Part shown: piece after piece, positions 33,661 through 45,189 of the stretch | Layout of the letters: each line of letters starts with the position of its first letter | Position numbering within the stretch: position 1 is the stretch's first letter | Assembly (NCBI GenBank): GCA_020205615.1 | Contig: CM035163.1 | Location: forward strand, 46,283,652 to 46,347,651 | Length of the DNA stretch: 64,000 nucleotides | Direction of reading: 5' to 3' | Source: Panax quinquefolius | Taxonomy: Eukaryota > Streptophyta > Magnoliopsida > Apiales > Araliaceae | Made by a program: the position numbers and the translations under genes | Notes under the pieces: generated by a model | What the model was told of the DNA's origin: nothing | Database searches by the model: none | What the model saw: the letters and a program-made list of their open reading frames with translations, nothing else

Positions 33661-34752
33661 AGACTATTTGTTTGTAGGTGTCTCAAGATAAAAAAGGAGA
33701 CGGATGATTCTTTACTTTGAGAGAGTAAGTTACCTATAAATTATTTGGCGGAATGCGTAAGTACCTCATGTTATTTTTTAAATAGAGTTTTAAGTAGATA
33801 TATTATTATAAAAACTCTATGGATTTCGTATTACAAGGGTTCATAACATCATTTATTATGTCAAATGCTCCATATTTAATACACATGATAATCTTGATAA
33901 AGGGTTGAGGAATATGTTCATATATGATAATTTTGACCTTGATCTGTCAAAAGAAGAGGATGGAGACTTTGTAGGAAAATAGTTAAAGGATTTGGAATTT
34001 GGAAAGAAAACAGCTCAATCCAGACAGCCTAAGCCATCTACATCAGAAGGAAAAACAGATTAACCAGGGAAACATGCAGACACCTAAATCCGACAGCTCC
34101 ATCCTTCTATTTTTGAAGGCAAATCAGATGAATATTCTGATGCAAAATCTGATATTCCAGAAAGTGAATCAGATGAACAAATGACCAATGACAGTCTTCC
34201 AAGATCAGCCAAAATAGTGAAAAATTATCCTCCTAACCTGAGTTTTAAAGACCTCAACATTGGGATGCCAAAAGAAGTGCTATTGAAGAGATTTTTGATT
34301 TTGAAAATACAAAATCCAAATCTACATTAAGAAGCACAACTATGAAGCTTTCTACTGGTAACAGAATGTTGATATATAGGTAACAAATCACAAAGGTATG
34401 ATTATATTGTTTACTTGCTATATGTGATTTTGTTATAATCTTGCTCCAATGTCATTCTATATACTTATAACCTTGCTATATGTGATATGAATTAATTTTG
34501 TTGATGTCAAAGGGGGAGAGATATAACTTGATGATTTATTTCTTTTTGATAATGATAAAGGGGGAAAGATATTTGGGTATATTTAAATTGGTTTGAATTG
34601 GTATTCATGTTGATATTGAGATATTATATTATGCTGGAATATGCAATGATGATTATTTGGATAAAGTCATTTTCTTTTGCTCCTTAATATGCATAAATTT
34701 AGGGGGAGCCATATACTTAGGGGGAGCATGTTGGTGCATAAATTGTCATCAT
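33661..34752 (+). other. non-coding remainder between gag and PPT
   Basis: Degraded sequence with a short phrase (SLPRSAKIVKNYPPNLSF near 34,193-34,246) that may be what is left of the integrase-RT linker of pol, so nearly all of pol has been deleted. From 34,508 there are several purine tracts of the agggggag type. Confidence 0.5.
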
Positions 34753-34767
34753 AAAAAAGGGGGAGAA
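34753..34767 (+). other. polypurine tract of gag-only element
   Basis: aaaaaagggggagaa directly before TGTTGG of the 3' LTR. Similar tracts lie upstream at about 34,511, 34,559, 34,700 and 34,720. Confidence 0.85.
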
Positions 34768-36092
34768 TGTTGGTTATATATTTTATGATTTTAATGATGA
34801 CAATATTATTGGGTTTATGAATTTGATTTAAATTGTTTGGGCTGATTTAAATTTATTATATGTTGATTTCTTGTTGGCCCAAGATTGGAATTATGGTCCA
34901 TTAGTATCTTCCTTCTTAATTTAAGTTTGCATGTTGCATGTTGTTGAAAAGATATTTAATATAATTTAGTAATGATATGCAATCCAATTTGAAAAGGAAA
35001 CTAAATAAGGTAAGTGTTATTCAGTGATTGGCTAATAACAAACTTTATCAAGTATCTCTTTGTTCCTTTATTTAAGGTGTTTTGGTTTGACTTGTAAACA
35101 TATCCGTTGGAACCAAATCTTTGTTAGCTGATTATATATTTGTTGGTCTCTTTAATTGTTAATATCATGGGGTATACCAACTGTGATATGAGTTTTCAAT
35201 TCTATCTTATGTTCATATTCGTTGGTCAATATTAGTAGCTAATATTATGGGATTTAAATCATCTGATTTCTTGCTATGGGATTTAAATCATCTGGTTTTT
35301 TGCTAACAATTATTTTTTAGCTGTTGGGTCTCTCTTTATATATAGTCTTATTTTCACGGCTAAGTATAGGAGGATACAAGAAGCTAATTCACGTTGATAT
35401 ACAGAGAAGAATCCTATTGAGAGCTTTCATTGTTTATTTCCAGCTATTCATTGTACTATGTTTAATTTGTTGTGGCTAGAAAATAAGAAGTCTATTTTAA
35501 TTTCTTCTATTATATTCAAAGTTCAAGTCTTGTTTGGCTTGGTCTATTTAACAATAGATAGGATCTATTCAAAGAGAGTTTTTCAAGGTTAGAGGTGCAA
35601 AGGTCTCAGTAGTGAGAAAGGTTGCAGAGGTGCAAAAGGGGCAGAGGTGTCCATTAGTGGAAAGCTTCTTTGTAATAGGGAGTTCTTTTTATTGTATTTA
35701 ATTGAATATTAAGTTTAATAAAAAGTGTCTCCAATCCTAGTTGTGATTGGACGTGGATTAGGCCACTAGATTAGAGGATAGAGGCTGAACCACGTAAAAA
35801 TCTTAGTGTGACTTTTACTTCTATTTATCTCTTTAACTATCATTCACATTCTGCACTTTTTTGTTAATCACGTTGCTTGAAGTTATACTATTCAGACACT
35901 AAAGCAGACAGGTCTAGCTGTCTGATAATAAGAAATAAAGAGCATAAGCTAAAGCAGACACTAAAGCGATCATGAGGCGTGGTCATGCGATTTAAACTCA
36001 CAGAAGAAAATTTCAAAACGTTTTCACCGTTTTTCACTTTTAGCTTAAACACCTATTCACCCCCCTCTAGGTGTGCACATATAAAGAATTAT
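34768..36092 (+). repeat. 3' LTR of gag-only element
   Basis: 1,325 bp, near-identical to 30,782-32,091. The last 60 bp differ slightly. It ends aagaattat next to the agacgt duplication. Confidence 0.92.
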
Positions 36093-36117
36093 AGACGTCC
36101 CTATAGAAAATAGAGTA

Positions 36118-36235
36118 GCACGGGGCGCACTAGAAGCGGCATGGGGCACACCAGGACATCAAATTCTCTGCTACAGTAGCGTGGGGCGCGCCTAAATTGG
36201 CCTTGGAATAGCGTTGGGCATGCCGGTCGGCGGGG
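36118..36235 (+). repeat. short GC-rich iterations in the solo LTR
   Basis: Recurring gcacggggcgcac, gcatggggcacac, gcgtggggcgcgcc and gcgttgggcatgcc phrases about 25-45 bp apart, in an otherwise AT-rich LTR and about 90-200 bp upstream of the TATA box at 36,321. They may be promoter-proximal elements. Confidence 0.6.
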
Positions 36236-36320
36236 AGAGAGCAGATTTGGGTGTTATGTTGTCCAATTTGAGCTATAATAGGATTGTTAGTTGCCTAACT
36301 TGATAGGGTTTCCATTAGAA

Positions 36321-36330
36321 CTATAAATAC
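36321..36330 (+). promoter_or_regulatory. TATA box in the solo LTR
   Basis: ctataaatac, about 1 kb before the LTR 3' end and downstream of the GC-rich iterations. It indicates plus orientation. Confidence 0.6.
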
Positions 36331-37320
36331 TTGATTATAACTTGGATTGGAGGAGGATTACATTAGATTATATTAGAGTAGATTAGGACCAAAACCCTAG
36401 TTCTTATGAGATTCGGAGATTGAAGCAACTTGGAGACCATTGAAGACTCAAAGTAGAAACAAGGAGGGAACATCAAATCTACAGACAACAAATTCTATAT
36501 TTTTCTCTTCTTTTCTTTTTGTCTTTCAATGTTTATTCAATTGTGGATTCTTAGTTTTAATTCATTAATCATGAACTAAATCTTTTATTTAAGATTACAA
36601 TGGATCGTATTACATAGTTTATTTTAGTATGTTTCTCTATTAATTATTGTGATTATTCTTGGATTGTCTATTATGATTTGTGATGAATTTCTTAATTGCC
36701 TAGCTAACAATTACCATGATAATCTATATGAACTCGAGAGATGAATTATAGATTTAGATCTGATCATAATAGCATGTGATTGTATTTTCTGCATGGCATT
36801 GGAATACATAATTTATGTTTAGGATAGAGATATACCTATACATCGCATGTAATTAGATAAAGAACTTGTGCTTTAAATCATTTTTAATTGTAATTCACTT
36901 AGAGATATAGTGAATTAGTTAATTAGGGTGTTCTTCTTAATTCTATCATCTGTGGATTTAAGTTGATTTGAGTATGATGCATTGAGAGATGATCATATTT
37001 ACTTATGTGTTCTTGATTAACAATTCAGAATAGTGAGCATAATTGATAAGAAGTGTATTAATTTAAGTGAAGCAATAAGTGAAGTTGTGATCTTAAATAT
37101 CCATAATCCGATTTTTAATTAGTGATAATTAGAATTAGTGTAATTAAATAATTTAATTTATAATCTTAAATTAATTATTTAAATAAAATTAGTTTGATTA
37201 AGAGTTAGTATTTGGTAATTTGTATTAATAATTCCTCGTGGGAACGATACTCTACTTACACTTTATTACTTGTTGACCACGTATACTTGCGTGTTGTGCG
37301 TAATTAGATTTTACCCAACA

Positions 37321-37934
37321 TCCAACACTTCCATGGTACTCACAATACTTAATCTGATTTCCTCTGTCAATCTTCGAATTGTACTTGGGTGGTTCATAGT
37401 ACGGTTTGTCTTTCATGTGCTCCAAAATAATAGTCTGATCAGTGTTTAGCTTAATGTAAATTTTGTTGACCCTCTAATTCGGGAACGGAGGGCTTTCTCC
37501 ACTCGACCCACCATTGTTGTTGCCATACTTATTTTGGTAGCCACCTGACTTGTCATTATTGTTGTTTCCCCTGTCCTTTTCTATCTCCTTTGATTTTTCA
37601 GACGAGTTCGACTTTAAACTACCCTCGACCTTGTCGAAGGTTTCTGCCAAACTCTTCGGATGGTTAAACATTAGCTCCTTTACTAACTTAAGACTTGACA
37701 AGGTCCAATCCATTCTGAAATGTATTGCAATCGTCTTCAAGGTCATTCAAATTCGAGACACCCTAATTGCTACTTGCGAACTGCTTTCACGATTGACCCA
37801 AGGTTTTGTTTGAATATTATTGGATCTAGGACAGGGAACCGATTGGCTTTTCTCTTTGTTTATTGTTGTCGAACCGTGCATGGAACTTGTCACAAAGTCT
37901 TTTCCAAGACGATACTAAGCTCGGGGCAAGAGTC
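37321..37934 (-). pseudogene. Tat gag, central part and left half of zinc finger
   Basis: Minus strand, separated from 29,900-30,253 by the solo LTR. From 37,934 downward: capsid-like sequence with frame changes (SSWKRLCDKFHARFDN, then IRVSNLNDLED in another frame), MDWTLSSLKLVKELMFNHPKSL and SLAETFDKVEGSLKSN (37,600-37,746), a Lys/Asn/Gly-rich linker (GYQNKYGNNNGGSSGE), then IKYCEYHGSVG, the first half of the zinc finger that continues across the insertion with HPTKTCW. At least one stop and two frameshifts. The N-terminal gag is beyond SIRE B and outside the window. Confidence 0.78.
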
Positions 37935-39419
37935 TGTTAGTTCCCGGAGGCACGAAAGTTATCTAGAGGGGGGGGGGGTTGAATAGATATTTAAAATCTT
38001 CTTCTTTTCAAAGAGTAACTTAACAGATTTTTAATTAAATAATTAATTAATCACAGGAGAATGTATAAATTAATTATCCCCTTTAAGATAAAACAGAAGT
38101 TATAATTTAAATAACTTTTATAACAGATATATAAGTTAAAGAGACTGAAAGTAAATGACATAGTGTTTTAAGTGGTTCAGAGCACTTACGACTCCTAGTC
38201 CACTCTTCTACTACACGAGTAGAAAATCCACTAAGGATATTGATACAATCTTCAAATCACTGAGATACATTCAAAACCAGTAGTCTTGGAACAGTTGTTC
38301 ACTAAGAACTCTTCAAGCCAAGCAGATTTGGATCACTAGTACACTGAGTACTCTTCAAGTCCAGCAGACTTAGCAGTTCTGTTATGAGAGTTTTGTTGAT
38401 GTTGTGCTTCTAAGTTGCCTTAAGCATAAGTTCTGAAGAACTTAGTAGTTGAGAAAAACTTTTTTTTAAATTCGTAGAATGAGGCTTTGATAGATGTTCT
38501 AATGATTTGTACTGTCTTACTTGTTTGTAATCTTCAATCTGTTTGCCTTATGTAGGAGCCTTTGAAATCTTCCCATTGAGAGGCTTCCGTTGAAGTATTT
38601 AATGCCTCAGATATTCTGTGATCTTGATGTTGACATCCTAGGATTATGTGAACACTATTTTCTGAATTGACTGACACAACAGACTGCTTTCTCACCTACC
38701 ACCTTTGAAAAGTCACTTTCATCAGACCGGTTGGAAGTCACCTTTCTTTTTTTTCTTTTGGCTCTTCGATTTAAGTTAAGGATGTTGGTGAGAGCATTGG
38801 GATTCTCAAACATCAACGTTCAAATATCAATCGTTACTGTCAGACATTTTTGTTCATCAGAAAATCGAACTTCGATGATTCTGATGCTGACTGATGAACA
38901 CTACGATCGTGATCTGTTGATAAGTGCTTGTAGGCGATTTACTCTGGACTGCCTCTGATGAGAATCATAAAGTAGTCTACGATTCTGCCTTTAGCTTTGA
39001 CAGCGCTTGACTGACTATGATTTTAAATAGTGACGTCTTGAAGATTTCACGATTTTGAGCTGCACCTACGATTTTTGACTTGGCTCGATAGGCACTTGAC
39101 AAACTATTTCTATGATCCCGAGAGGCTTGCTCGGCAGACTACGATTCTGCCTTGTCTTCTGTAATCTCTAGCTTGCTTGTCAGACTATGATTTTGTTCTG
39201 GTCCTATCTATTATAACTCATAGGATCAACCTAACAAGTTTTATGTTTCTACTACAAGAGATTTTACAAAAAGATAAACATTCAGCTCAGATCAACTTAA
39301 CAATTTTGATCTTTAATCTAAGTCCTTGTACATATTATCTAATAAAGACTTTACATCTTTTGATAATGCACACACATTTATTTATTCCAACATCAAATTT
39401 AAATATGCAACTCCCAATA
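37935..39419 (-). repeat. 3' LTR of SIRE B
   Basis: 1,485 bp starting TGTTAGTTCCCGGAGG with a G run (37,967-37,978) and ending CTCCCAATA before a PPT. Related to LTRs A and C. It contains the ATCGTAG-type motif (for example ctacgatcgt at 38,901-38,910). No partner in the window. Confidence 0.85.
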
Positions 39420-39619
39420 ATCTTCCCTATTTGATGCTGACATAACCAAGTAGATTTGCATCATACCATTAATTTCTAATGTAAGTTGCTTGAAAATAAA
39501 CATGACTTAATGATCAGTGAGCAACTAAATCTTTAGAAGATAATCATGAATTTATTGATGTTTTTTAAGGATATTACAGTTCATAATTGATACATCAAAT
39601 AAAAAAGGAACTTATCTTC

Positions 39620-42600
39620 TTGGTCTCTTGCTTCTTGGAGGATGTGCATACTTGTATTCCCTCCTTTTCCTGCTTGCTTTATATCGCCTTGTAATCTCTT
39701 ATAGCTCACTTTGCTCTAGAGGTTCATTCTGATCATGTTTATTCATGAAGGCAGGATCTCCAATGGGCATGCTTAGGCCAGTGCGAGATGCTTCTTACAG
39801 CCTAAAAGGAGTAGGGCCTTGACTCCTAAGTGGGGTTGCCATTATTATCGGTTGGTATTGCTCTATTCTTGGAGGCTGATTGAGAGGATTTCTCTTTAAA
39901 GAATATGCAATCTGTTTCCCTTCCTCTTTATCTTTCTCCCAAGTATTCTCCCCCTTTATGTCAGTATCTAAGGTTCGAATATCTTGAGATAGATGACTTA
40001 TTCCTTGCACCAGTTCATGTAGTTGAGTGCGTGACTAGGCAATGTCATTGCGATTCTTTTTGACCAAAGTGTCAGTCTTAACTTTTTGTTGATGAATGAT
40101 GGCGAAAAGATAATATGTCTGCCTTATCTAAGTTAATGAGTACTTTTAAATTCAGTCAGGGAGGAATGCATGCTTATGAGATTTTCAGTAACGAGCTTGT
40201 TCTGAGCCTCTTGAGTGTTTTGAAGAAGGAGAACTGCTTCCTTATGTTTGTTCGTAGAGTGGAAGTGAAGTTGATCCCTTTCTTTATGCTCTCTATCATC
40301 TCCTTTATGATCGCCTTAATCTTTTGGTGAGCTCATATATTAAATTGCCAGGAAGAGTATTAGCAGCATCGATCAAGTTGTTAAACAGTTGACGAATAAT
40401 GAGGGATTGGGCCTCAAGGTTTTCTTCCATCTCCTTCGCCACTTTCTCTGAAACTTCAGTTAACTCATCCTTGGTGGGAAGTAGAGAGAGATGGTCGATT
40501 ATTTTTTGAATGTCAGAAGGAGAGGTTTTTATCTTCTGTTTTTGCAAGTTTAAGAGAGCTAGAGCTAGATTGAAGTAATCGTTATTGGAGGACGAAGGAA
40601 CTTCAGAATGAGTTATTGAGTCATTTATTGGTTGGTCAAAAGATGAGTTGTCATTTTGATCTATCTTAGTGGTGTTAAGAAGGTCTACGATCATGGTGTG
40701 AGAAGGATGTACCACAATTGGAATGTGTGATTCATTTGGTTCATCTGGCACAGAGTGTTGGGACTCTATAACTGGAAATTGATTTTGCGGGTTAGGAATA
40801 ACCTTGATCCACCTAGGAAATTCATCAATATTGATAGAAATTTGATGAAGGAGAATGATTTAACTTGAAGGAGGTGGGAATGAAGTATGCCTTTTGTTCA
40901 TGGATAGAAGAGGCATGATTGGTAATTAACTTTTTGGCGAAGTTGAGGTTCCTTGGGTATTCTTGGGCGAGCACAGATATTGTTGGATAGGACTTTGAAT
41001 GTCCTGAACATATGATCCCAAGAATTGAGAAGTAGGGCTCTTTGGAAAGGCATCATGGGCATGTAGGAGAACATTCAGGTTTAGTTGATGCTCTTTTCTT
41101 CACTTCTAAATTCAACAATGATTTCTACTTCTTGATTTTCTTCTCTTTCATCTTCTTTATCAAGAATCTCCACCATTTCTTGAGGGGCAGAGGAGGCTTC
41201 ATGATGATGAGTTTCGATTGCTCCACCTCACCGGAGCATTTTCCTCGATCAAGAATTGAAGGTCTCCCCTCGAGATGAAAGCATGACTCTACTCATCATC
41301 CTCTTGTTGTTCCTCTTCAGTAGGAACAAAAATTTGGTCTGATGCAGTCGGACTGACTGTATTGTTGATGGTGGCAATTACTATTTCAATGATCCTGGTT
41401 TTTTCAAAGGACTCATTGTAAGAACTAGAGTTTGAAGACACAGTCCTCTTTTCCTATTCTATCATTCTCATTTCTTCTTCCTTAATCTTCAGCATTGCTT
41501 CCTTAAGCTCAAGATCAGCCTTTTTGATTAGCTTTCTCTTCACTCTTCTAGGCTCAGGTTCAGCTATCTCTCCATCAAGTTGTTCATTTACAGCAACACT
41601 TATCTGTTTAGGCTGAGTCGTTGTCCTAATATTTTCTTCTGATTGGCTGACAATTCTTTACTCCACGATTGTGATCAGGGAGGACTTCTTCAAATGTAGA
41701 CTGCATTTTCCTTTCTTTGAAAGCATTTAAGACAGAGTCATCCTTTCTTCAACTTCTTCTTCAGTTTGCTTCTTCTTATTCTTCTTCTTCTTGAGCTGAT
41801 CTTCATCTTGAGAAATTTCTTTGGATAAGATCCTTGAGGTAATTCGGTTATTGATCCTTGAGGCTCTTCTTCCATCTGAACAACATATTTCAGCTTCCTC
41901 TTTCCCTCGCTTCTCCTGACCATAGCAGAGGGTTCCTGGTCTATTTCTTCTTAAACTTCCCTCACAACAGACAAGTTTCCCTGTAGAAAAGGTTTCATTA
42001 TCTCTCTAGTCCTTTCACTAGACTCAGATTGATAATTCTTCACATTCTCAGTTGGATTCTTTTTCAAGTTTATAAAGAGCTGTTGGGTCATCCTCTTGTT
42101 GGCATTTAGAGGTTTACCTTCACGATCTTCAATATTGTCTCCCGGAGTTGCTTGGAGAATAATGTTGATAAATCTTTTATAGAACATTTTGCTCGTGCTC
42201 TTTGCTTTCTTAGAGCTAAGAATCCACTTTCCAATCCACTCCAGAAGAAGAGCTCTATAGTTTAGCTGAGACTTAAAGCAGATTTTTGTCATGAGCTTCA
42301 GTTGCACCTCGTTGACAGAATCGTGACCAAAATTCTTGCAACAGATATACTTCCCAACAATATTAGCCAGGAACTCGTACTTTTGGGGAAACTCCTTCTT
42401 CTTGTACCCCTTCAGATTCTGGTTCTTTTTGTGATACATCATCTTTAGTCCCTCGTTGAAGTCGATGAAGATTAAAGAAGTAAGGCCCTTAGATTTAAAA
42501 CTTAAGGCCTGATTTATGTCAGTAGATTCCAGTCGAATCGTCATTTCTTTAACTTTTGTAGTAAAGACGTCGTCTTTGTAGACTCCATTGGTGTAGAACT

Positions 42601-42760
42601 CCCTCACCAATTTGGGGTAAATTCTCATGCTGGTTCCTAAAGCTTCCCGAAGTCCTGCTTTCTTTAGCAACGAGAGAATCTTATGGAATTTTGGCTCGGC
42701 TTCTTTAAATTCTTCAAAGCATAACTGGTGTCCAGGAATCACGGTTGAAGATGCCAATGA
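39620..42760 (-). pseudogene. SIRE B extra ORF downstream of pol
   Basis: Diverged copy of the ORF seen in A. N-terminal domain at 41,951-42,757 (LCFEEFKEAEPKFHKILSLL, GTSMRIYPKLVREFYTNGVY, DINQALSFKSKGL, KGYKKKEFPQKYEFLANIVG, SVNEVQLKLMTKICF, MTQQLFINLKKNPTEN) is intact for 268 codons. Then a basic section (41,738-41,923), a decayed middle, and a helical part at 40,305-40,751 (LPTKDELTEVSEKVAKEMEE, LFNNLIDAANTLPGNLIYEL) that corresponds to the coiled-coil region deleted in A. The tail near 39,620-39,990 keeps IGDPAFMNKHDQ and PPRSKRPRR. Several stops and frameshifts lie between these parts. Function unknown. The N-terminal domain is the best preserved part in all three copies. Confidence 0.75.
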
Positions 42761-43089
42761 TTTCTTTGATTTTCCTGAAATAATTGAGATTAACTGAGTG
42801 TTCTGTAACTCAAATCTAGGCTTTTAGTGAGGGAGAGAGAGAGAGAGCGTTTGAAATTCAGATGAGAGTTTAAAATATAGAAACGATGGTTTAAAGAGTG
42901 TTTGAAACTTCCCTTTTTAAATTTTTTACTGAGTAAGGCCACTAACTTTTAGTCAGAATGAAAAGACTATATTGTCCTTAGCTCCCCCTGAGTTTGTGTT
43001 TCCTTCTGAAGTCCACAACCGATGAGTATTACTTCACGATCGGTCAATGACTTTCTATCTGCAAAGTTAGTAGCTTCAAGAAAATAGTA
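42761..43089 (-). other. spacer between RNase H and extra ORF in SIRE B
   Basis: No coding sequence seen. Contains a (ga)n run (42,833-42,850) and the motif phrase acgatcggtcaatgac near 43,037. Confidence 0.45.
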
Positions 43090-43509
43090 CTATGGTTGTA
43101 AATTAAGCATTCCTAACTTACTTATTACTTTATTAAATCTGGATTCATCTAAAGGTTTTGTAAATACATTAACAAGTTGATTTTCAGTTGGGATATAGTG
43201 AAGAAAAATATTTCCATTTTGAATATGATCCCTAATGAAATGATATCTTATCTCAATATGCTTTGTCCTAGAATGCATGACAGGATTATGAGTTATAGCT
43301 ATAACACTTGTATTATCACAATGAACATGAATAGATTTGAAATTAAACCTATAGTCAGCTAGCTGATTTTTCATCCATAGGAGTTGGGCATAATAACTAC
43401 CAGCTGCTATGTATTCAGCTTCTGTTGTTGAGGTTGATATATAGTTTTACTTCATGTTAAACCAGAACACGAGCCTGTTTCCTAGCAATTGACAAGTGTC
43501 ACTTGTACT
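43090..43509 (-). pseudogene. SIRE B RNase H, C-terminal part
   Basis: [40 protein letters not shown] and VFTKPLDESRFNKVISKLGM match the end of Copia RNase H. The frame runs on towards 43,505 and is cut by the LTR of SIRE C at 43,510. The five bases before it (gtact) are the candidate target-site duplication. Confidence 0.85.
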
Positions 43510-44987
43510 TGTTAGTTCCCAAAGGCACAAAAGTTATCTATAAGGGGGGAGGGGTTGAATAAATATTTTAAAATTTCTTTTTCAAAATACTTGTCAGATT
43601 TGATAATAATTTAAGCACAACGAAATTTGAGATTTTTTTGTTTTCCCTTTAAGATAAAGCGAGTTAGTAGGATATAAGCAGTTATAGCAGATATGGCAAG
43701 AATATAAGAGACACAATGATTTTAAGTGGTTTAGAGCACTCAAAGCTCCTAGTCCACTCTTCTACTCCTCGAGTAGGAAATCCACTAAGGATATCTTTAC
43801 AATCTTTGAATCTCACAAATTCCTTCAAGACCAACAATCTTGGAACTTCTTAGTTTACTATTGAACTCTTCATGTCCAGCAGACTTGGTACTTCTCAGTT
43901 CACTTAGAACTCTTTAAGTCTTCTGACTTAGAACTTCTTACTTCACTTGATAATAGTTTGAGTTCTTGAATGGTGCTACTCAGTTGCCGTTATGCTTGAG
44001 TTCGAAAGAACTGAGTATCTAAGCAAGCTTTCTTTTTAGATCGTAGAGTTGAGCGTTGAGTGTTCTTCAGCGTTTTCATTCTTTTGCTACCTAGATCTTT
44101 GCATTTGCTTGTGTTTTGTATATATGATGCCTTAGAAATATATCCATTTGAAGACATCCATTGAAGCATTAATTGTATTTGAAATTTCTCGAGCAATCGA
44201 TGGTGACTTTTCGAAATCTTACATCGGTAAATTGGCTGCCCATTGACATTACTGCAGATCGCTATTTCACCTAACACCTGAAAAGGTGTTTTCTGTTGAC
44301 CCATGGTACTTTCCTTAGCTTCTTCAATACGTTTCTTTGTTACATACTAAGGATGACTGTTGTGTCACTGGGACTCCCGATAGTCTCAACGTCTATAATC
44401 CATTCCACATTTATTGACTTTTATTCTTAAACCAATGGACACGGCTCAATGCTTCTGATGCAGACAGATGATACACTATGATCTTGATCGTGGTGTCTTT
44501 CCACCTTGGAGCTTGATCTGGTACTGATGGATGAGAACACTATGATTTCTCTTAAGTACTAGTACACTACGATCTTCATTTACTTGTCTTGCAGACTCTA
44601 CGCTTCCGAGAGCTCTCTACGATTCTTGAGTTTGACTCAACAGACGTTTAAACTACTCTACGATTTCATGAGAGGCCCTCCAAAGTAGACATACTACGAT
44701 TCTCGATGCTCTACGATTCTGCCTTGGCTTCTATAATCTTTTGATCAGCTTGATAGACTATGATTCTGTTGAAGCCTATCTATTACATCTCAAGATATAG
44801 ACCAACCTAACAAATTTGATCTTTTTTGCTATACATTTATTTACAGAATGATAAACATTAAAGCTCAGATCAACCTAACAAGTTTGATCTACCACTAAGT
44901 CCTTGTACATGTGTTCCTTGAAGGACTTTACATATAATCATGAATATTGACTTTCAACATCAAATTTAAAAATGCAATCTTCCAACA
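43510..44987 (-). repeat. 3' LTR of SIRE C
   Basis: 1,478 bp starting TGTTAGTTCCC and ending TTCCAACA, closely related to the LTRs of A. It has the end segment missing from the 5' LTR of A, but the G run is broken (ggggggaggggt). TATA-like site at 44,118-44,126. Confidence 0.9.
44118..44126 (-). promoter_or_regulatory. TATA-like box in SIRE C LTR
   Basis: Minus strand catatatac, at the same place as in both LTRs of A. Confidence 0.45.
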
Positions 44988-45001
44988 ATCTCCCCCTATT
45001 T
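44988..45001 (-). other. polypurine tract of SIRE C
   Basis: Minus strand aaatagggggagat next to the 3' LTR, identical to the PPT of A. Confidence 0.85.
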
Positions 45002-45189
45002 GATGTTGACATAACCAAGGGGATTTGTATCATGATTATCAATTTCTAGATGCAATTGCTTAGAAAGTAAATATGACTTAGTGTTTCAGTGAGCAACTGA
45101 CCTCTAGAGAATAAGCATGAATTTATTGATGTTTGTAAAGACAGATATTACAATAAAGCTTAGTTACATCAATAAGAAATGAGTTTTAA

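Larger units (their letters stand above)
30782..36092 (+). mobile_element. non-autonomous, gag-only SIRE-like Copia element (5.3 kb)
   Basis: Two LTRs (30,782-32,091 and 34,768-36,092), PBS, a gag gene and PPT, but no protease, integrase, RT or RNase H. It starts TGTTGGTTATATA. It is flanked by agacgt at 30,776-30,781 and 36,093-36,098 (5-6 bp target-site duplication). LTR pairs differ at only a few positions per 200 bases by eye, so insertion is comparatively recent. The LTR carries the SIRE-like cctattcaccccctctaggt phrase near its 3' end. It could be mobilised only with proteins from a related element. Confidence 0.9.
30254..37320 (+). mobile_element. Gypsy-like solo LTR with nested SIRE-like element
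   Basis: Starts TGATGAGTGGG and ends TTACCCAACA. Perfect 5-bp target-site duplication TCCAA at 30,249-30,253 and 37,321-37,325. Without the nested element (30,782-36,092) the LTR is about 1.75 kb. A TATA box at 36,321 gives plus orientation, and the end (cctcgtgggaacgatactc) looks like U5. There is no internal region, so it is a solo LTR left by LTR-LTR recombination. Family not assigned with certainty; Gypsy is likely from the style of the termini and the GGGGCGCGC-rich tract. Confidence 0.85.
6665..37934 (-). mobile_element. Gypsy/Tat-lineage element, minus strand, interrupted, 5' end outside window
   Basis: Minus-strand order, left to right on the plus strand: 3' LTR (6665-7166), PPT, antisense gene (7501-9986, plus strand), minisatellite (10,212-11,080), [SIRE A], integrase (22,760-24,110), second RNase H then RNase H and the end of RT (24,218-25,262), [Tekay-type LTR], start of RT and protease (29,157-29,840), gag C-terminal part (29,900-30,253), [solo LTR], more gag (37,321-37,934), [SIRE B]. 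Two RNase H domains, an antisense Transposase_28 ORF and tandem repeats in the 3' region together fit the Tat/Ogre group. Continuity across the solo LTR is strong: removing it with one TCCAA copy joins the gag zinc-finger segment in frame. The 5' LTR and N-terminal gag are beyond the window. The RT core is deleted and integrase and RNase H carry catalytic substitutions. Confidence 0.9.
37935..43509 (-). mobile_element. SIRE-lineage Copia element B (3' part only in window)
   Basis: Minus-strand element inserted in Tat gag: 3' LTR (37,935-39,419), PPT (39,420-39,432), extra ORF (39,620-42,760), spacer, and the last part of RNase H (43,090-43,509), where SIRE C interrupts it. The rest of B should lie to the right of C, outside the window. 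The LTR is clearly more diverged from A and C than these are from each other, so B is a separate subfamily. Confidence 0.88.

Noticed and set aside
30254..37320. Complete non-autonomous element instead of a solo LTR
   Set aside because: After removing the nested element only one LTR-like unit with a single TATA box remains, no PBS or PPT pair is visible, and it has perfect 5-bp duplications, so solo LTR is the simpler reading.
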